A program made the position numbers and the translations under genes. From Microbotryomycetes sp. JL201 (Eukaryota > Basidiomycota > Microbotryomycetes), in the NCBI GenBank assembly GCA_033819885.1, contig JAQYUZ010000004.1, forward strand, positions 512,928-576,927: DNA of 64,000 nt, given 5' to 3'. How positions within the stretch are numbered: position 1 is the first letter of the stretch; each line of letters starts with the position of its first letter. Below the pieces are notes generated by a model. The model did not search any database, was not told where the DNA came from, and saw only the letters and a list, made by a program, of their open reading frames with translations. Below are positions 48,677 to 60,013 of the stretch, one piece after another.

Positions 48677-50202
48677 ATGTCGGCCCGCTCAAGTGCACGC
48701 GCCGACATATCACAGAGAGCGACGCGGTCTCGGACAGCAGTTGCAGGGGTGCAATCAAGGCCGGACGCTAATGACGTACAGCGGTCCGTGTCAGCCGACA
48801 GGGTCGACAAAGGACGCGTACGCAGTGGGTCAGTTTCCCATGCTGTGCACCCAGCTGGGGTCTCCTTCTTCCTGCTAGTCATATGGGTTCGGGCTGATCG
48901 ATAGCTTCCATACGCAGGCTCGAGGTTAGTGATTTGTTTGCGCGTACGCGCGTGCATGCCATACGTCATGACGACCGGCTTCAGAGTGACATTGCACGCT
49001 TGAAACAGATTCCTCGCAAGTTGCTCCATACGTCCATCTCAATCCTCGTTGTCAAGCTGTGGCTAAGCCATCCCGATGTCCGATCGCTCTTAAGAGTCCT
49101 GTGCGCTGCCCTCGGCATCATTTCTGCCGCGGACGTCCTTCGGTTCAACTCGCCCGCCTTTGAAGTAACGTATGAAAAGTATTTGGGCTATTTCATGGTG
49201 CGCAAGGGCATTCTTTCCTCGAGACGGCTCGACAAAGCACTGACTCGCTGAAATTGCTCGTAGCGCGAGTCTGAACGAGGCAAGCTGCGTGCCACTCCTG
49301 CTATCGCCTTGGGCGGCCAAGCAATTGACACAGGGTGCTTTGTTGTCACACAGAGACAGTCAACGGAACAATTTACTACCTCGTCGGCACCATCTTTTGC
49401 CTGACGCTGTATCCACGAGGTGAGCAGGCGTCTTTCGCTCATTCAAGCCGAATGTTGACTCGGAAGCCCCGATCTGGTAAACGGCACAGACATTGCCGTT
49501 TTATCAATTATTGTCCTGAGCGTATGCGACACAACAGCTAGCGTGTTTGGTCGATTACTGGGCAGGCATACGCCCCGGCTACCCCTCTCGGGAACGCTGT
49601 TTGGCGCCAAAAAATCACTGGCAGGAACAATAGCTGCCACGATTGTCGGAACTGCAGCCAGCTACATTTTCTGGTCGCAGTACGCCGCGCTCGGGGACGA
49701 GGGCGATCTCAGTTGGATCCCTGGACGGATGGCGTCTCCTTGGACAGGGCCGCGTTGCAAACCTCCCACAAGCTTGCCTCAACTTCCAAGCCCGGACAGG
49801 TCAGTTTTGGGAACCTTTTCCCTTTTATAATTGACCCATTGACGAGATTACTGTGGCGACAGTACGCTGCCTGTCGCTACCCTAGCCCTCGTCCATGGCC
49901 TGGTTGCCGGAGTGGCTGAAGCGTTTGACGTGTACGGCATTGACGACAACTTGTCTTTGCCGGTCCTTTTCGGTCTTGGGTGAGTATGGGGCTTGGCTCT
50001 GTTCGCCACACTGGAAGAACTAACGCAGCGCATGTTTGTATCGTCGTCGTCGCAGAGCATGGTCCATCATGAAAAGTGAGGGAGGCAACGTGAGGCGACC
50101 GCTTGTTGCGTTGACACGTCTTTGTTCTTGCAGTTCTCGGCTGAATACCACGCCTTGGCCAACTCCAGATATCCCAACACCTGGCGCTGGCAGAGGCACT
50201 GA
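48677..50202 (+). CDS. DGK1: CTP-dependent diacylglycerol kinase (Dgk1-like)
   Basis: Nine exons (48677-48828, 48918-48924, 48985-49197, 49264-49279, 49354-49419, 49490-49799, 49863-49979, 50029-50086, 50134-50202) encode 335 residues. Yeast Dgk1 phosphorylates diacylglycerol with CTP at the ER and nuclear envelope, opposing lipin. An Arg/Ser-rich cytosolic N-terminus precedes I-P-R-K-L-L-H-T-S-I, R-E-S-E-R-E-T-V-N-G and S-V-C-D-T-T-A-S-V-F-G-R. Further on are G-A-K-K-S-L-A-G-T and E-A-F-D-V-Y-G-I-D-D-N, the CTP-transferase (polyprenol kinase-type) motifs, set among hydrophobic helices. Two very small exons (7 and 16 nt) and one GCAAGC donor (49280) are needed to join R-E-S-E-R to E-T-V-N-G. 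The last two exons are less conserved. Confidence 0.87.
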
Positions 50203-50552
50203 ACTTTTACCTCATCGCACGTATGAAAACTATTTGCGCTTCCATTACATCGGCGTCTCGTCATCTCTAATCGACGCTGGGTCTTGTTGTAATTACCAGA
50301 AAAGAAGTGCCCAGCAAACATTCTTGCGGCAGCTGAGGTGGGACAGAAATGCATTTTGCAAGAATGTTAATGTCAACAAAGGGCAAAATAAGAAAGCCAC
50401 AGCCGTACAGAGGAGCAAGCAAGAAGAAATGATGAAGTAGGGATAAAAGCAATGAGCATCTGCCAAGAGCGAGACTGACAGACGTCGGCAGGGTGTTTGC
50501 CGCAGAGCGAATGCGCTCATGTTCCATGTGAGAGAGGTCAATGCGGCGATGA
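50203..50552. other. Convergent intergenic region
   Basis: About 350 bases between the DGK1 and RAD6 stops, A-rich around 50380-50440. Likely 3' untranslated sequence of both genes; no gene seen. Confidence 0.5.
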
Positions 50553-51395
50553 TCATGCGTCGTCATCTGGGTCGATCCACGAAGCTTCGACGGTTGATCG
50601 CACGCGTTTGACATATTCCTATGTCGAAATGAGAGGTCAGCGGGCGGCATTCATGTTGAATTCATGTTCACACAGGCGCACCTTCATATTGTCTCTAAAA
50701 AGCTGCGCTGCTTCTGCATTGGCAGGACTGTTCGATCGTGTTGTCAGCAACGTCCGAGTCACATTGACTAGCAGACCAAAGCCTTCCAAAGACATGATAG
50801 TAATCTGTCACTGTGATCTAGAAACCGCAAATGCGTACCTATTTGGGTTGGGATCGTGTAGAAGACTTTGAATGCTCGTCAGAATGGCGGCAACGTCATA
50901 CGTCGGGCTCCACCTGTTTTGCAAGATGTCGAGGCACAATTCGCCATTGGCATACACGTTAGGATGAAACATTGTGCTGATAAACTTGACTTTGGGAGGC
51001 TTGTTTGGGTATGACTCGTCGAACGTGAGCACGAGCCGAAACGTCCCGTCCTCGAAAGGCGTGTCGGCTGAATTGGACGCATTGCACAGCATGTCAGTCA
51101 GTCAGACTATGCGCAGTCACGTGGAGGCCTGCAGTATTGTCGGTCGACGTCGTTGTCGTCAGAACGGCAGGCGACCGAAAGGTGGCGGCACGCGACCGAC
51201 ACACGGCAACAGCAGAACAGGCAGGACAAGTACACGACTGCTAAAACAGACTTGATCGGACGCACCTGGACCGAATATGACGGCGTTCCAGACCATGATG
51301 TCTTCGGCGTTGGGTGCGGCAGAGATGCCCCCAGGTGGATCCGTCGACATGCGCTTGAAGTCGCGGATGAGTCGACGACGTGCGGCTGTCGACAT
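50553..51395 (-). CDS. RAD6: Ubiquitin-conjugating enzyme E2 Rad6 (Ubc2)
   Basis: Four exons (51395-51266, 51067-50839, then [16 protein letters not shown] near 50730-50685, and a last exon ending at 50553) encode 156 residues. Rad6 mono- or polyubiquitinates PCNA (with Rad18), H2B (with Bre1) and N-degron substrates. It starts [15 protein letters not shown] with the Rad6-specific D-P-P-G-G-I-S. The active-site Cys is in [12 protein letters not shown] near residue 88, preceded by the H-P-N tripeptide. The length resembles fission yeast Rhp6; the long acidic tail of budding yeast Rad6 is reduced to D-P-D-D-D-A. Confidence 0.95.
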
Positions 51396-51574
51396 CTTTG
51401 AGCGGGCGAGCTTGTCGACGGCAACCGGAAGAGAAAGGCTAGAGGCTGCCGTGGGCGGCAATAAAGGGCGAGAGCGCGAGTCAAGGCAACAGTATCCACA
51501 ATGAGACCTCAGATAGATAGATTCAGCCAATGAGATCATATTGTACAAGCATACCTGAAAGACGCTACGGGCTA

Positions 51575-53029
51575 CTATGAAATTCTGTAAAAGTTTTTGG
51601 CGTTGAGACAAAAGATCCGGTCCAAACCGACACCGTCACATCCGATCTCGACCAGCGCCGACCGATAGAGTTCCATCTCAAAAATCCAAGCAGCAGCTTC
51701 TTCTGGCGGAGCGCGCTGTCTCTGCTGGAAACACGTCTTTGCACGGAACATCGGCCAGTCACTGCCGACAAAAATCCGAGTGTCACCAAACGCTTCCAAG
51801 GCAGGCTCGACGTATGTCAGGATGCGGCGGCGCAGTTCGGAGAAAGCATTGTTTTTCTGTGTCTGCCTTTTGTTTCTGAAATTGTCGAAGGCGTCCTTGA
51901 CAAGATCAGGTGGCGCACAATCGAGTAACCCTGACAGCTTGAGGTAGACATCTGGGAGCAGAGACAGTTCGAAGAGTGATTGAATGTACGCGGATTGATG
52001 AGGCGCAGGCGGGTTCAATGGTTCGAGTAGCAGATTGGGTTTTGCAAAGTGGTCCAGCACTATCCGAGTGCGAAGTTTGTGCCCATCGTTCCCTGCCTGG
52101 CGCTCTTCTTCGAGCTGTCTGAGGCGTGAGATGGTGTCTGTTGCGTCATCGAGCACACCAGGGACTTTGACGACATCGAGTGTCATTTCGAACGCAACGT
52201 TATGCTGCCCCAGCCACAAGAGGCCATCGACAAATCGCTCGTGGAGCATGAAGCCGCGAGGACAGTCCTGCAGCAGGAACCGACACGATGTGACGTTTTC
52301 GAATGATGCTTTGACTGGTGGCAAAGTCGACATGAGTTCAAAATATGCTGCCAAGCTCATCGGACCTTGATGCACCGGTGCCTATAGACCTGTTTAATGA
52401 GTGGAATGTTGTGACAATAGCAGCTACAGACTCGCCCAGGGCGCGATTGCCAGAATCGATACGGACGAGTCGCGCGCGGCGTTGCAGACTCTATTGGTCG
52501 AGTTTGAGAGCTTGAGTCAGCATTCCGAACAGAGAGCATCTCGAACGAGTGTGCTGACTCTACGATCTCGTTCAAAGCCGCGTCCCATCCGCCATTTGAG
52601 CCATCCAGCTCCGAGTCGTCGTGTTCAACCTCGGCTGTAGTGAGATGATGTGCGATGAGCGTGTTGCAAATAATAGTACGAGTCGTGACGGTGGCTCTTG
52701 CCTTGAACAAACACTGCACCAGTCATTGGACCCCAATTCGCGTCAGAGGCCAAAGCGTCGGCCGTCAGTCGCGCGAAGTGTTTGAGAGTGTGCGCGGCGC
52801 GCAATTGCTCAGGCGCGCTGTCAAGTGGCCATTTAATCTGACCACGATCGAGCTGCGTCTGCGTCCACAGGTGGATGTGTGTGTCGAGGATATCGCGCGG
52901 GTACCGGCGGCGCTGTTTCGCGTCCGTTGCCTGGTCATTTGCCAGCGCTGCAAACAGGCTCTTCGGAAGCGTCGGACGAGGCTTGCCAGCCTTGGAGCTG
53001 CCAACACTGGCGGAATCCGCCGATGCCAT
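51575..53029 (-). CDS. Amidohydrolase-family lactonase-like protein
   Basis: Four exons (53029-52702, 52634-52559, 52490-52436, 52381-51575) encode 421 residues of the Amidohydro_2 TIM-barrel family. Metal-binding D-T-H-I-H-L-W lies at residues 49-55. Other landmarks are G-A-V-F-V-Q-A-E-V near strand 2, I-A-P-W-A-P-V-H-Q-G-P, D-H-F-A-K-P (the conserved His) and V-G-S-D-W-P with the catalytic Asp. Relatives include L-rhamnono- and L-fucono-lactonases and 2-pyrone-4,6-dicarboxylate hydrolases; the substrate here is not deducible. Two of its three introns appear to use GC donors (52701 GCAAGA and 52435 GCGAGT). Both were chosen because they alone rebuild family motifs at the junctions. Confidence 0.83.
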
Positions 53030-53201
53030 GCGTTGCCGGCGATTGTTGAATTGGAGTGTGGCCTGAGCTCAAAGGTTGCGCTGGCGAAAGCGAGGAACGC
53101 CACACCGGCATTGACGGCGTGAAAGGATGAATACAAAACAAGAGACAAAGAAATACACGGAAGCATACAAGAACCCAATAAGTGTAAAAGCGAAACAGCG
53201 T

Positions 53202-53971
53202 TCACCGTCTTCGCTTTGGTTTGCAACCCATGCGCTTGGTTTCGCCGCGAGCCTTGAACACTGTCTTTGAAGGCAGTCGGACTTGGAAGCGCTTGTCTGT
53301 TCTGTATTGTTCTCGGCGAGACAGGCGCGGACCTGACGTTGAAATTTTTGCCGGGGTTTGATCCTTGGACTCGTCGGCCTCGCTACCGTCGATATGCATT
53401 CCTGTAGGCGCACGGTGAGAGTGTATCAGCGGCAGGGGCCAGCGAAGCAAGTAGCGTGCGAACTTGTGCGCGACAGGACCGAGGGTTGCGAGGTCGACAG
53501 TGAACAAGGAGACTGACCTGCGCTGCTGGTGGCGACGTCGCCCCCGTCGCTGCCTGCTTGCGGCTCGTTCACGACTGCGACAGCGTCTTCATTATCGTCC
53601 GTCTCGAAACCGTCTTCTTTGCGTTGCCGCTCTTCTGCGTCTGTGAGCGCGCGCGGTTTGAGAGACGACTGTTTGAGGCGGGCGTTGAGGCGCGCGAGGC
53701 GCAAGTCCTCTGCGAGCTTGAACGCCGACCTGTACGGCGACGAGACGGTGCGTTAGTCCCGGTTGGAGTGTAGCTGCAAGAACCAACTGTTGCGAGTCGC
53801 ACTTAGGATCTGTACGTTTGACATTGCGGTTGTGCCGCTGCGACTTTGAGCGGAGCGACTTTGCCTGTCAAAGCACAACGCGGACGCGGGCGTCAGCAAC
53901 GACAGGTGGTCTCGGAGTCGAGGTTAGCGGAGGCGCATGTGCGGCAGCCCGCGCGTTGACAGACTGACCAT
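53202..53971 (-). CDS. UPF0642 (DUF2423) nucleolar protein, yeast YBL028C homologue
   Basis: Exons 53971-53969, 53864-53803, 53729-53518 and 53401-53202 encode 158 residues. The N-terminus M-A-K-S-L-R-S-K-S-Q and K-R-T-D-P-K, then L-A-R-L-N-A-R-L-K, and near the C-terminus K-I-S-T-S-G match the small basic YBL028C family, nucleolar proteins associated with pre-60S particles. The initiator ATG forms an exon by itself: the A-K-S-L codons begin immediately after an acceptor and the only ATG positioned to serve it is at 53971, ahead of a GTCAGT donor. A middle acidic region is specific to this protein. It diverges from EBP2 across 115 bp, suggesting shared ribosome-biogenesis regulation. Confidence 0.75.
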
Positions 53972-54086
53972 GGCGTGGTGTGGTGAGCGGCGAAAGCTCG
54001 GCGCTCGCCTCGCCGCGCCTCGAGACGAACCTCTCAAAAAATCCGAAAACGCTCGTTCGGCTCTGCACACGGGCGCGCACGCCACG

Positions 54087-55520
54087 ATGCCCGCTCCCAA
54101 ACGTCACTCGAAGCCGTCTCGCATTGAGCCGGCCAAGCCAACCACGAACGCGAACGCGCCAGAGCGCCGACGAGCGCCGCCAGTCGCAGCCGCAAACGGC
54201 TTCGACAGCAGCGACGACGGAACCGACGAGGACGATCGAGACGACTCTGCCTCGGATGCGTCAGAAGATAGTCAAGACGTGACCGAAGAGGCGCTGGAGC
54301 GCATGATGGCCCTGCTCGGCGACGTTGACGCGCGCGAGCTGGGTCTGCTCGGCCCAGACGAAGACGAACAAGACGACGAGGACGAACAAGACAATGGCAG
54401 CGAGCAAGAGCAACAAGACGACGACCAAGACGACGATTCAGATGCCGAAAACGCACAAAGCGACCAAGACGCTGGTCACTCCGCGCTCGAACCCGACGCT
54501 GTTTCGGACGAGGACGATAGTGCAGATGAGCATGACCCGGACGCAATCAACAAACAAAGGAACGTCGTCAACGACAAGGTTCGCCACAGTTCTTGCTCTC
54601 TCTGCCCCTCGCTGATTCGTTCATTGACATGTTCTTCTCGCTCGTCCAGGTGGCGCTCGAGCGTGTCCTTGCAAGCTTTCAAGCACAAGCAACCTTCTTT
54701 GACACTTTGACTCTCGCCAACCCGAAGCCTTTGAATGTCATCGACCCGGATAACGACCTCGATAGGGAACTGGAGTTGTGCGTCAAAAGGAGTGCTGAGC
54801 GTGCCGTGCCAGTGCTCGTTTCCCCGCAGCTGACATGCCTGCTCCACCAACAAACCCTTCCAATGACGCGCGAACTTAGCTACAAGCAAGCTCTTTGGGC
54901 AGCACAATATGCCTCTGATTTGTTCAGCAAGGCAGACTTGCCGTTCCATAGGCCGTCAGATTACTTTGCCGAGATGGTCAAATCAGATGCGCACATGTCG
55001 ACCGTGCGCCAGTCGCTGCTCGACGAGGCCGCCTCAATCAAGGCGAGCGAGGACGCACGCAAGTTGCGCGAGGCAAAGAAGTTTGGCAAAAAGGTTCAGG
55101 TTCAGCGCATTCAAGAGCGCCAAAAGGAGAAGGCAGAGATGGGCAAGCGCCTCGAAAGTCTCAAAAAGAGTCAGTCTGCGCGCCACATGATGGTCGGACA
55201 CGTTCGTGCACTGGTGCTGAACTATCTCCTTCCCTCTTCACGCAGAGCGCAAGAACGGTGAGGGTTTCGAAACAACCGAAGACTTTGATGTGGCGCTCGA
55301 GGACGCGCTCGCGGGCGCGCCCAAGAAGCGCAAGCTGCTTGAGAGCGAGCGACGGAAGGGAAAGATGTCTCGAAGGGGTCGAGACAAGAAGCATGGCTTC
55401 CCAACGTCTAGTCGGCGACCGAAGGAGAACAATGCCAAGGCTGATGGCGACGGTTTCCGCGGCGGCAAGTCCAGCAGAGGTGGCCGCGGCAAGCGACCGG
55501 GCAAGAGCAGGAGACAATAG
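54087..55520 (+). CDS. EBP2: rRNA-processing protein Ebp2
   Basis: Three exons (54087-54578, 54650-55169, 55246-55520) encode 428 residues, almost the same length as the yeast protein. Ebp2 acts in the nucleolus in 27S pre-rRNA processing and 60S assembly. After a basic start and a long Asp/Glu/Gln-rich acidic domain come the conserved V-A-L-E-R-V-L-A-S-F-Q, R-E-L-S-Y-K-Q-A-L-W-A-A and D-Y-F-A-E-M-V-K-S-D-A-H-M. A Lys/Arg coiled coil follows (K-K-F-G-K-K-V-Q-V-Q-R-I-Q-E-R), and the C-terminus is Arg/Gly/Lys-rich with K-M-S-R-R-G-R-D-K-K-H-G. An in-frame ATG 39 codons upstream exists, but the family start fits 54087. Confidence 0.93.
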
Positions 55521-55633
55521 TTGCGAGCTTGTTGAATGTTTTGTAACATTGTACCGACAAGCCATCTTCTGGCCTGTCTCTATTTCCTTCCTTCTTACCC
55601 TTTCAACTTCTCAGCCTTTGCTTGCGCTTCAAC

Positions 55634-58586
55634 ATGGCTGGTCGGCGTCCAAGACGAGTCGCGCCAGTGTCCTACGCGCATCTGTACAAGCCGATCAAGC
55701 TGCCGGACGATGACAGCGACGATGACGCGGCGTTGGCACGTGATCGTTCAGGCGCTGCGCCTGTATCGAGCGCGTCCCGTCCGGGATCAGCGGCGGACCA
55801 AGATGGTCATGGCGAGGGAGAGGATGACGACGACGAGACGAGTGTGTCCGAGTACGATGCGAGTGTGGCCCGCAGTGAAGAGCAGCAGGAATCGGCCGAC
55901 GACTTGGCGGACGAAGCAGTTCCGAGCGACGCCTTGGGCGAGACATCTGCAGGCGATGACGACGACGACGCGACGCATGAGCACGACAAAAAACATTCAG
56001 ATCGCCCTCATCAAGTACGAACAGGTCGCGCCTCTGGCGCACGTACGATGGTCACTAAGACAATACCGACAGCAAAAGCATCCCAGAGTCGCCATAAACG
56101 GGCACGATTACACAACTATGCTGCGAATACGGGATACCACACTTCCCTGCTCGCGCTCGCCCCTCAGTTCCAACCGCCAGTGCGCAGACTGGCTCGAGCG
56201 GATCAAGCAGACTCGAGCCCGCCACAGGTGAAGGTTGGTCCAGCTCTAGACGACATTCAGCGCAGCAACGTGCTTGAGGCCTGGACATTGACACCATACG
56301 GCCCCGAGACCGAGCTAGTCCACGACGCCGGATGGTGGACAAGCAAATGGGACTACTCACGAGGCGACATGCATTCGCGATGGGGAAAATGGCATACCCC
56401 CAAGTCTTTGAGCCTTGACTCTCAAACCATACCGGCAGAGTCAGTCGCAAGCTGTCAGTCGGACGAGACATGCAACTGACCAGTCAAAAGCAGGCAACGC
56501 CGTAAATTCCTTCCGTCGCAAATGTTTCCAAGCCAACCGGAAAAAATGGACGAAATTGCCGCCGGAGCATCTGTGCCAGAGATCCGAGCGGACGTGGATG
56601 CAGACGGCGCAAACGCAGATGCCGCATCCGGTGATAGCACGACCACGCCTGGTGGCAATGTGCTGAAGGTCTGGATACCCAAGCGTGATTGCTCGGGTCA
56701 CGAATTGATCATTTTGAAACGGAGCCAGACTGTCCGACTAGGTATTGCTTTGGTGCACGCCGGCCGTCATCAATGAGCTGACTCGACTGATCTCTGCAGA
56801 ACCCTTCGCCCTCGAGCGACCCAGCTTTATCCTCAACGTGGGAGGCATGATCAGTGGTCTCGACTGGTGCCCACAGCCGGACTCAAACAAGGCTCGACCT
56901 GGTCAGTGTCGTGACGTATCACGTAGTGGATTTCTGACACGGCCTTCTCTGCAGACTACCTTGCTATTGCCACATTATCTGCTCCGGGGTCAGCGATCGC
57001 TTCGTCAGCTCAAACGAAACCCTCGTGCTTGCAGATCTGGCAGCTGAAGGCAGGAGCTGACGATGCCAAGAGCAGCGCCAGCCACTTGAGACTGCGATTC
57101 GGCATGTGCATAGAGCACGAGGTTCTCGATCTTAAGTGGTGTCCGCAAGGTGGCACAGAACCCTACGATTCCTCTAATACGCACCGAAGCATTGGCACGA
57201 TTGCATGCGTTCTATCTAATGGGACGATTGCCATATTCCTTGTGCCGCAACCTGAGACAGTGGGTGTGGACGACAATGAGCATTACTGTGCGTCTTGCCG
57301 ATACCAGCTTGGATTTGACTGACACGCTTCGCGCAGTCCTTGCTAGACCAGTGCGTGAACTCCGACTACCCGACACGACTGTGGTCTCACTAGCGTGGGG
57401 CAGTCACACGCGCATAGCAGGCGGTTGCGAAAATGGTTGGTCCCCTATCGCCCTCAATTGTGGATAGGATTATGGCTGAAACTAGCTCTCGGAAGGCTAT
57501 GTAGCCGTATGGGATCTCATCGAGACAGATGTCGAAATCGAAGGTGGTTAGTTACTCACGTTGCCGCTCTCTCACCTTCGATTCTGATTAAAAACTGCAG
57601 CTCCTCGTCCAAAATTCTACATCAAATCAAATCTCGCGTCAATTCGGTCGCTCGCCTTCGTCCGGTCGCCGCCAGTATCGACCGCTATGGACGGAACACT
57701 CGATAGCGATGCACAGCCCGTGATATTGTCGACTGTCGGATACGACGGGAGCGCGATGCTCCTCAACCTGTCTGATGTGGCAGTTCCAATCGCCATTGCG
57801 CACGAGCGAGGCGAGTACCTAGGCCAATTACGCTTGAGGCTGAATCGCGCATGCGCTGACGCAGTGCTGAGCATAGGCGTCATGATGACCACGACATATT
57901 TGCCCCACGTTAACGCAGTTGTCTTCGCTGAATCTGATGGTGCCGTACGGTTTGCTGCCCTTCGACCGAACGATTTTCTCGCCACTCGCGCACTTTCCAA
58001 GGCCGCAGGAGCAGTCCAGGTATGTCGTGTCAGTGACCATGCATGACACGCAAATATCGTTGACAAGTTTAGCATAGTCGTTGGCCGCTTCGGACTTTCA
58101 TCCGTTTATCGCTGTTGGTTCGGCAGACGGTAGCTGCGTATTCACCAATTCATGCCGAGCTGGCAAGCGAAAAGCTCACAAAGTTAGTCTGTTCGGGTAA
58201 GAAAGGCTTCGATCGAGCGATGACAGCAAACACTCTCTTCCTTCACTGCAGGGTCATTTTGTTCAAACCGTCTTCCGCCTCGAGTTTGAGCGTCAATCTG
58301 GCGATTTTCGGATGCTTGATCATTTCCACACTACAGTAAGAACAGCCGCACGTGTGCACGATCGTGACTTGATCCTGAACGACTGCAGGCAGCCGAAGGG
58401 GTGGAGAAGCTCTTGCGGGGCTCTAGTAACGTAGCAGGTGCGCCTTTTTGCGGCGCATGGCACCCGGGCGTGGGCATCACGCGTCTGGCATGGCATCCAG
58501 ACATTCAGTCTTTCGGCTATCTAGCCTCCGGCACAGCAGCGGGCCTCGTGCGCATAGACTGGATCGAGGGCGGAGATGCGCTATGA
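55634..58586 (+). CDS. TFIIIC WD-repeat subunit (Tfc6/Sfc6-like)
   Basis: At least ten exons. Firm ones are 55634-56439, 56494-56741, 56800-56901, 56955-57287 and 57337-57435; later ones end at 58586. TFIIIC recruits RNA polymerase III to tRNA genes by binding the B box. An acidic disordered N-terminus of about 200 residues is followed by a beta-propeller. Its landmarks are F-I-L-N-V-G-G-M-I-S-G-L-D-W-C-P, V-L-D-L-K-W-C-P, V-S-L-A-W-G, G-Y-V-A-V-W-D-L, A-A-S-D-F-H-P-F-I-A-V-G and A-W-H-P. That spacing matches the tau-60 / GTF3C2 group. One junction after 57435 does not splice cleanly: the phase-1 donor there cannot be joined to the next recognisable exon without a shift, so the model near 57436-57500 is uncertain. 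Confidence 0.8.
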
Positions 58587-58694
58587 CACTTCGTGTGCAA
58601 TGCATACCAATTTTTCTGCTTCTGGCGCGAAATGCGTGCTCGTCATCCTCAGTCAATCCCCATCGCAAATTAGGCAAGCCGGATCGTCTTCATT

Positions 58695-59652
58695 TCAATC
58701 TTGCAAAGCATCATCCTGATCGAGTCCCACGCCCAGGCCAATAACGGCAGGGCCAGACATGAAAGCAGCTCGCTCGGCAGCCGAATGACGTAGCGCTTTG
58801 ACCGCATGCTTACGCGTTCGTCCAGACCAGTTTCCTGCCAGGTCTGATTTCGGACCCCGGGGTTGTCTGATCGCTGTCGCAGTCCCAGAAGCAGAAGACG
58901 GGCGCGGTGAGGACATCAAGGTGTGTGGGGATCCATTCTGAAGACAGGCCGGCGATCCTGGCATTGATGACGAGCGGATGTAGGCAGCTTCGTGGTCCGA
59001 AACAGAGTTCGGCGTCCTCAAGACAGCGCTTCGTGGTGTCATATTGCTCGGTCGATAATGTGAAGTCATGTCAAACGTCTCGCAAACGCGTGCTGCTGGC
59101 TCGTCGAACGCGAGTGACCCAGACGCGACTGGACTGGACGAAATGAAAGGTGGTTGCAGCTCCGTCGACCTTCAATATTGTCAGTGAAGCTGAAGATTAA
59201 TCTATGACCACGCACCATACATACATGCTCAGTCTTTGTATGGCGAGAGCAGAGTCATCGAACGACGCTGGTCTCGTCGCCTGCTGTAACGAAAAGAGCT
59301 GTCGTCTCGCGAGGACCGATGCCACTAGAGGATTTGACCTGGCTTGATGATAAACAGCCGCATCCAGCAAGACGTCCTGTACCCCGCTCTGAGCATTCGA
59401 TATTGGTGGCAAGAGAGTCGGGACGATCTCTTGTTGCGCAGACTCGAGCGCGGCGCTACCTGGCACTGTGGCAAGGAAAGTGTCGAGTCTTGTATCTGCA
59501 GGTGGGCGGACAGGAATGGATGCAGTCGCCGCGGGAGCTGACCGCAAGCCGGCCAACAGCTGTCGCCGTGCAAGTTTGACTACCTCCTGCTTGTCTATTG
59601 GCCCAGTCCGTTGTCGCTGCACGTCATGCCTGGAACCTTCATCATCGTGCAT
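58695..59652 (-). CDS. Unknown protein
   Basis: I do not recognise this protein. Two exons (59652-59225 and 59133-58695) joined by a GTATGT...GTCCAG intron give 288 residues. The first exon has a helical N-terminal part (Q-E-V-V-K-L-A-R-R-Q-L-L-A-G-L) and an Ala/Leu-rich middle. The second is Ser/Pro/Arg-rich with M-T-P-R-S-A-V-L-R-T-P, resembling proline-directed phosphosites. Base composition and codon choice look like the neighbours. A second reading frame within 58795-59050 is also open and looks protein-like, so the C-terminal frame is not certain. An upstream exon before 59652 is possible. Confidence 0.5.
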
Positions 59653-60013
59653 ACGTGATGTTCGCTGTCAGCTTGCGTCGGGTCCTGACGACCTTGGAGT
59701 GCGCAACACAGAAGCGTGCGCGTGCTTGGCGCCCTCTCTGTCGAAACACGCATGAGCTCGTGTGCTGTAGTTATTGTTCACAGCCTCGCCTTAGGCTCGC
59801 TCGCAGGCGACAAGCTCACCCGGTCCTTTCGTTCGACGCCGCGCGCCAGTGGCGGCTATGCACGAAAGGCGACCACAGGTGTAACGTCCCTATTTCACTG
59901 ATCTTCCAGGGTGGCTTTGTCCCCGTTTGACGAAGAGTGGAAATTTGCGAGAATCTGAAAGCAAGCTGCCGGGATTTACAACAAGGTCGCGCAAATTGTG
60001 TATTATCTATCTC
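59653..60013. other. Intergenic between the unknown gene and PRP31
   Basis: About 360 bases on the upstream side of the unknown minus-strand gene and downstream of PRP31. It may include an untranslated or small coding first exon of the unknown gene (CTGACAG at about 59666-59672 on the minus strand). No independent gene seen. Confidence 0.45.

Noticed and set aside
48077-48904. Long plus-strand frame overlapping two genes
   Set aside because: Its 5' half overlaps the disordered membrane protein in another frame. Only the part from 48677 belongs to a gene, the first exon of the diacylglycerol kinase.
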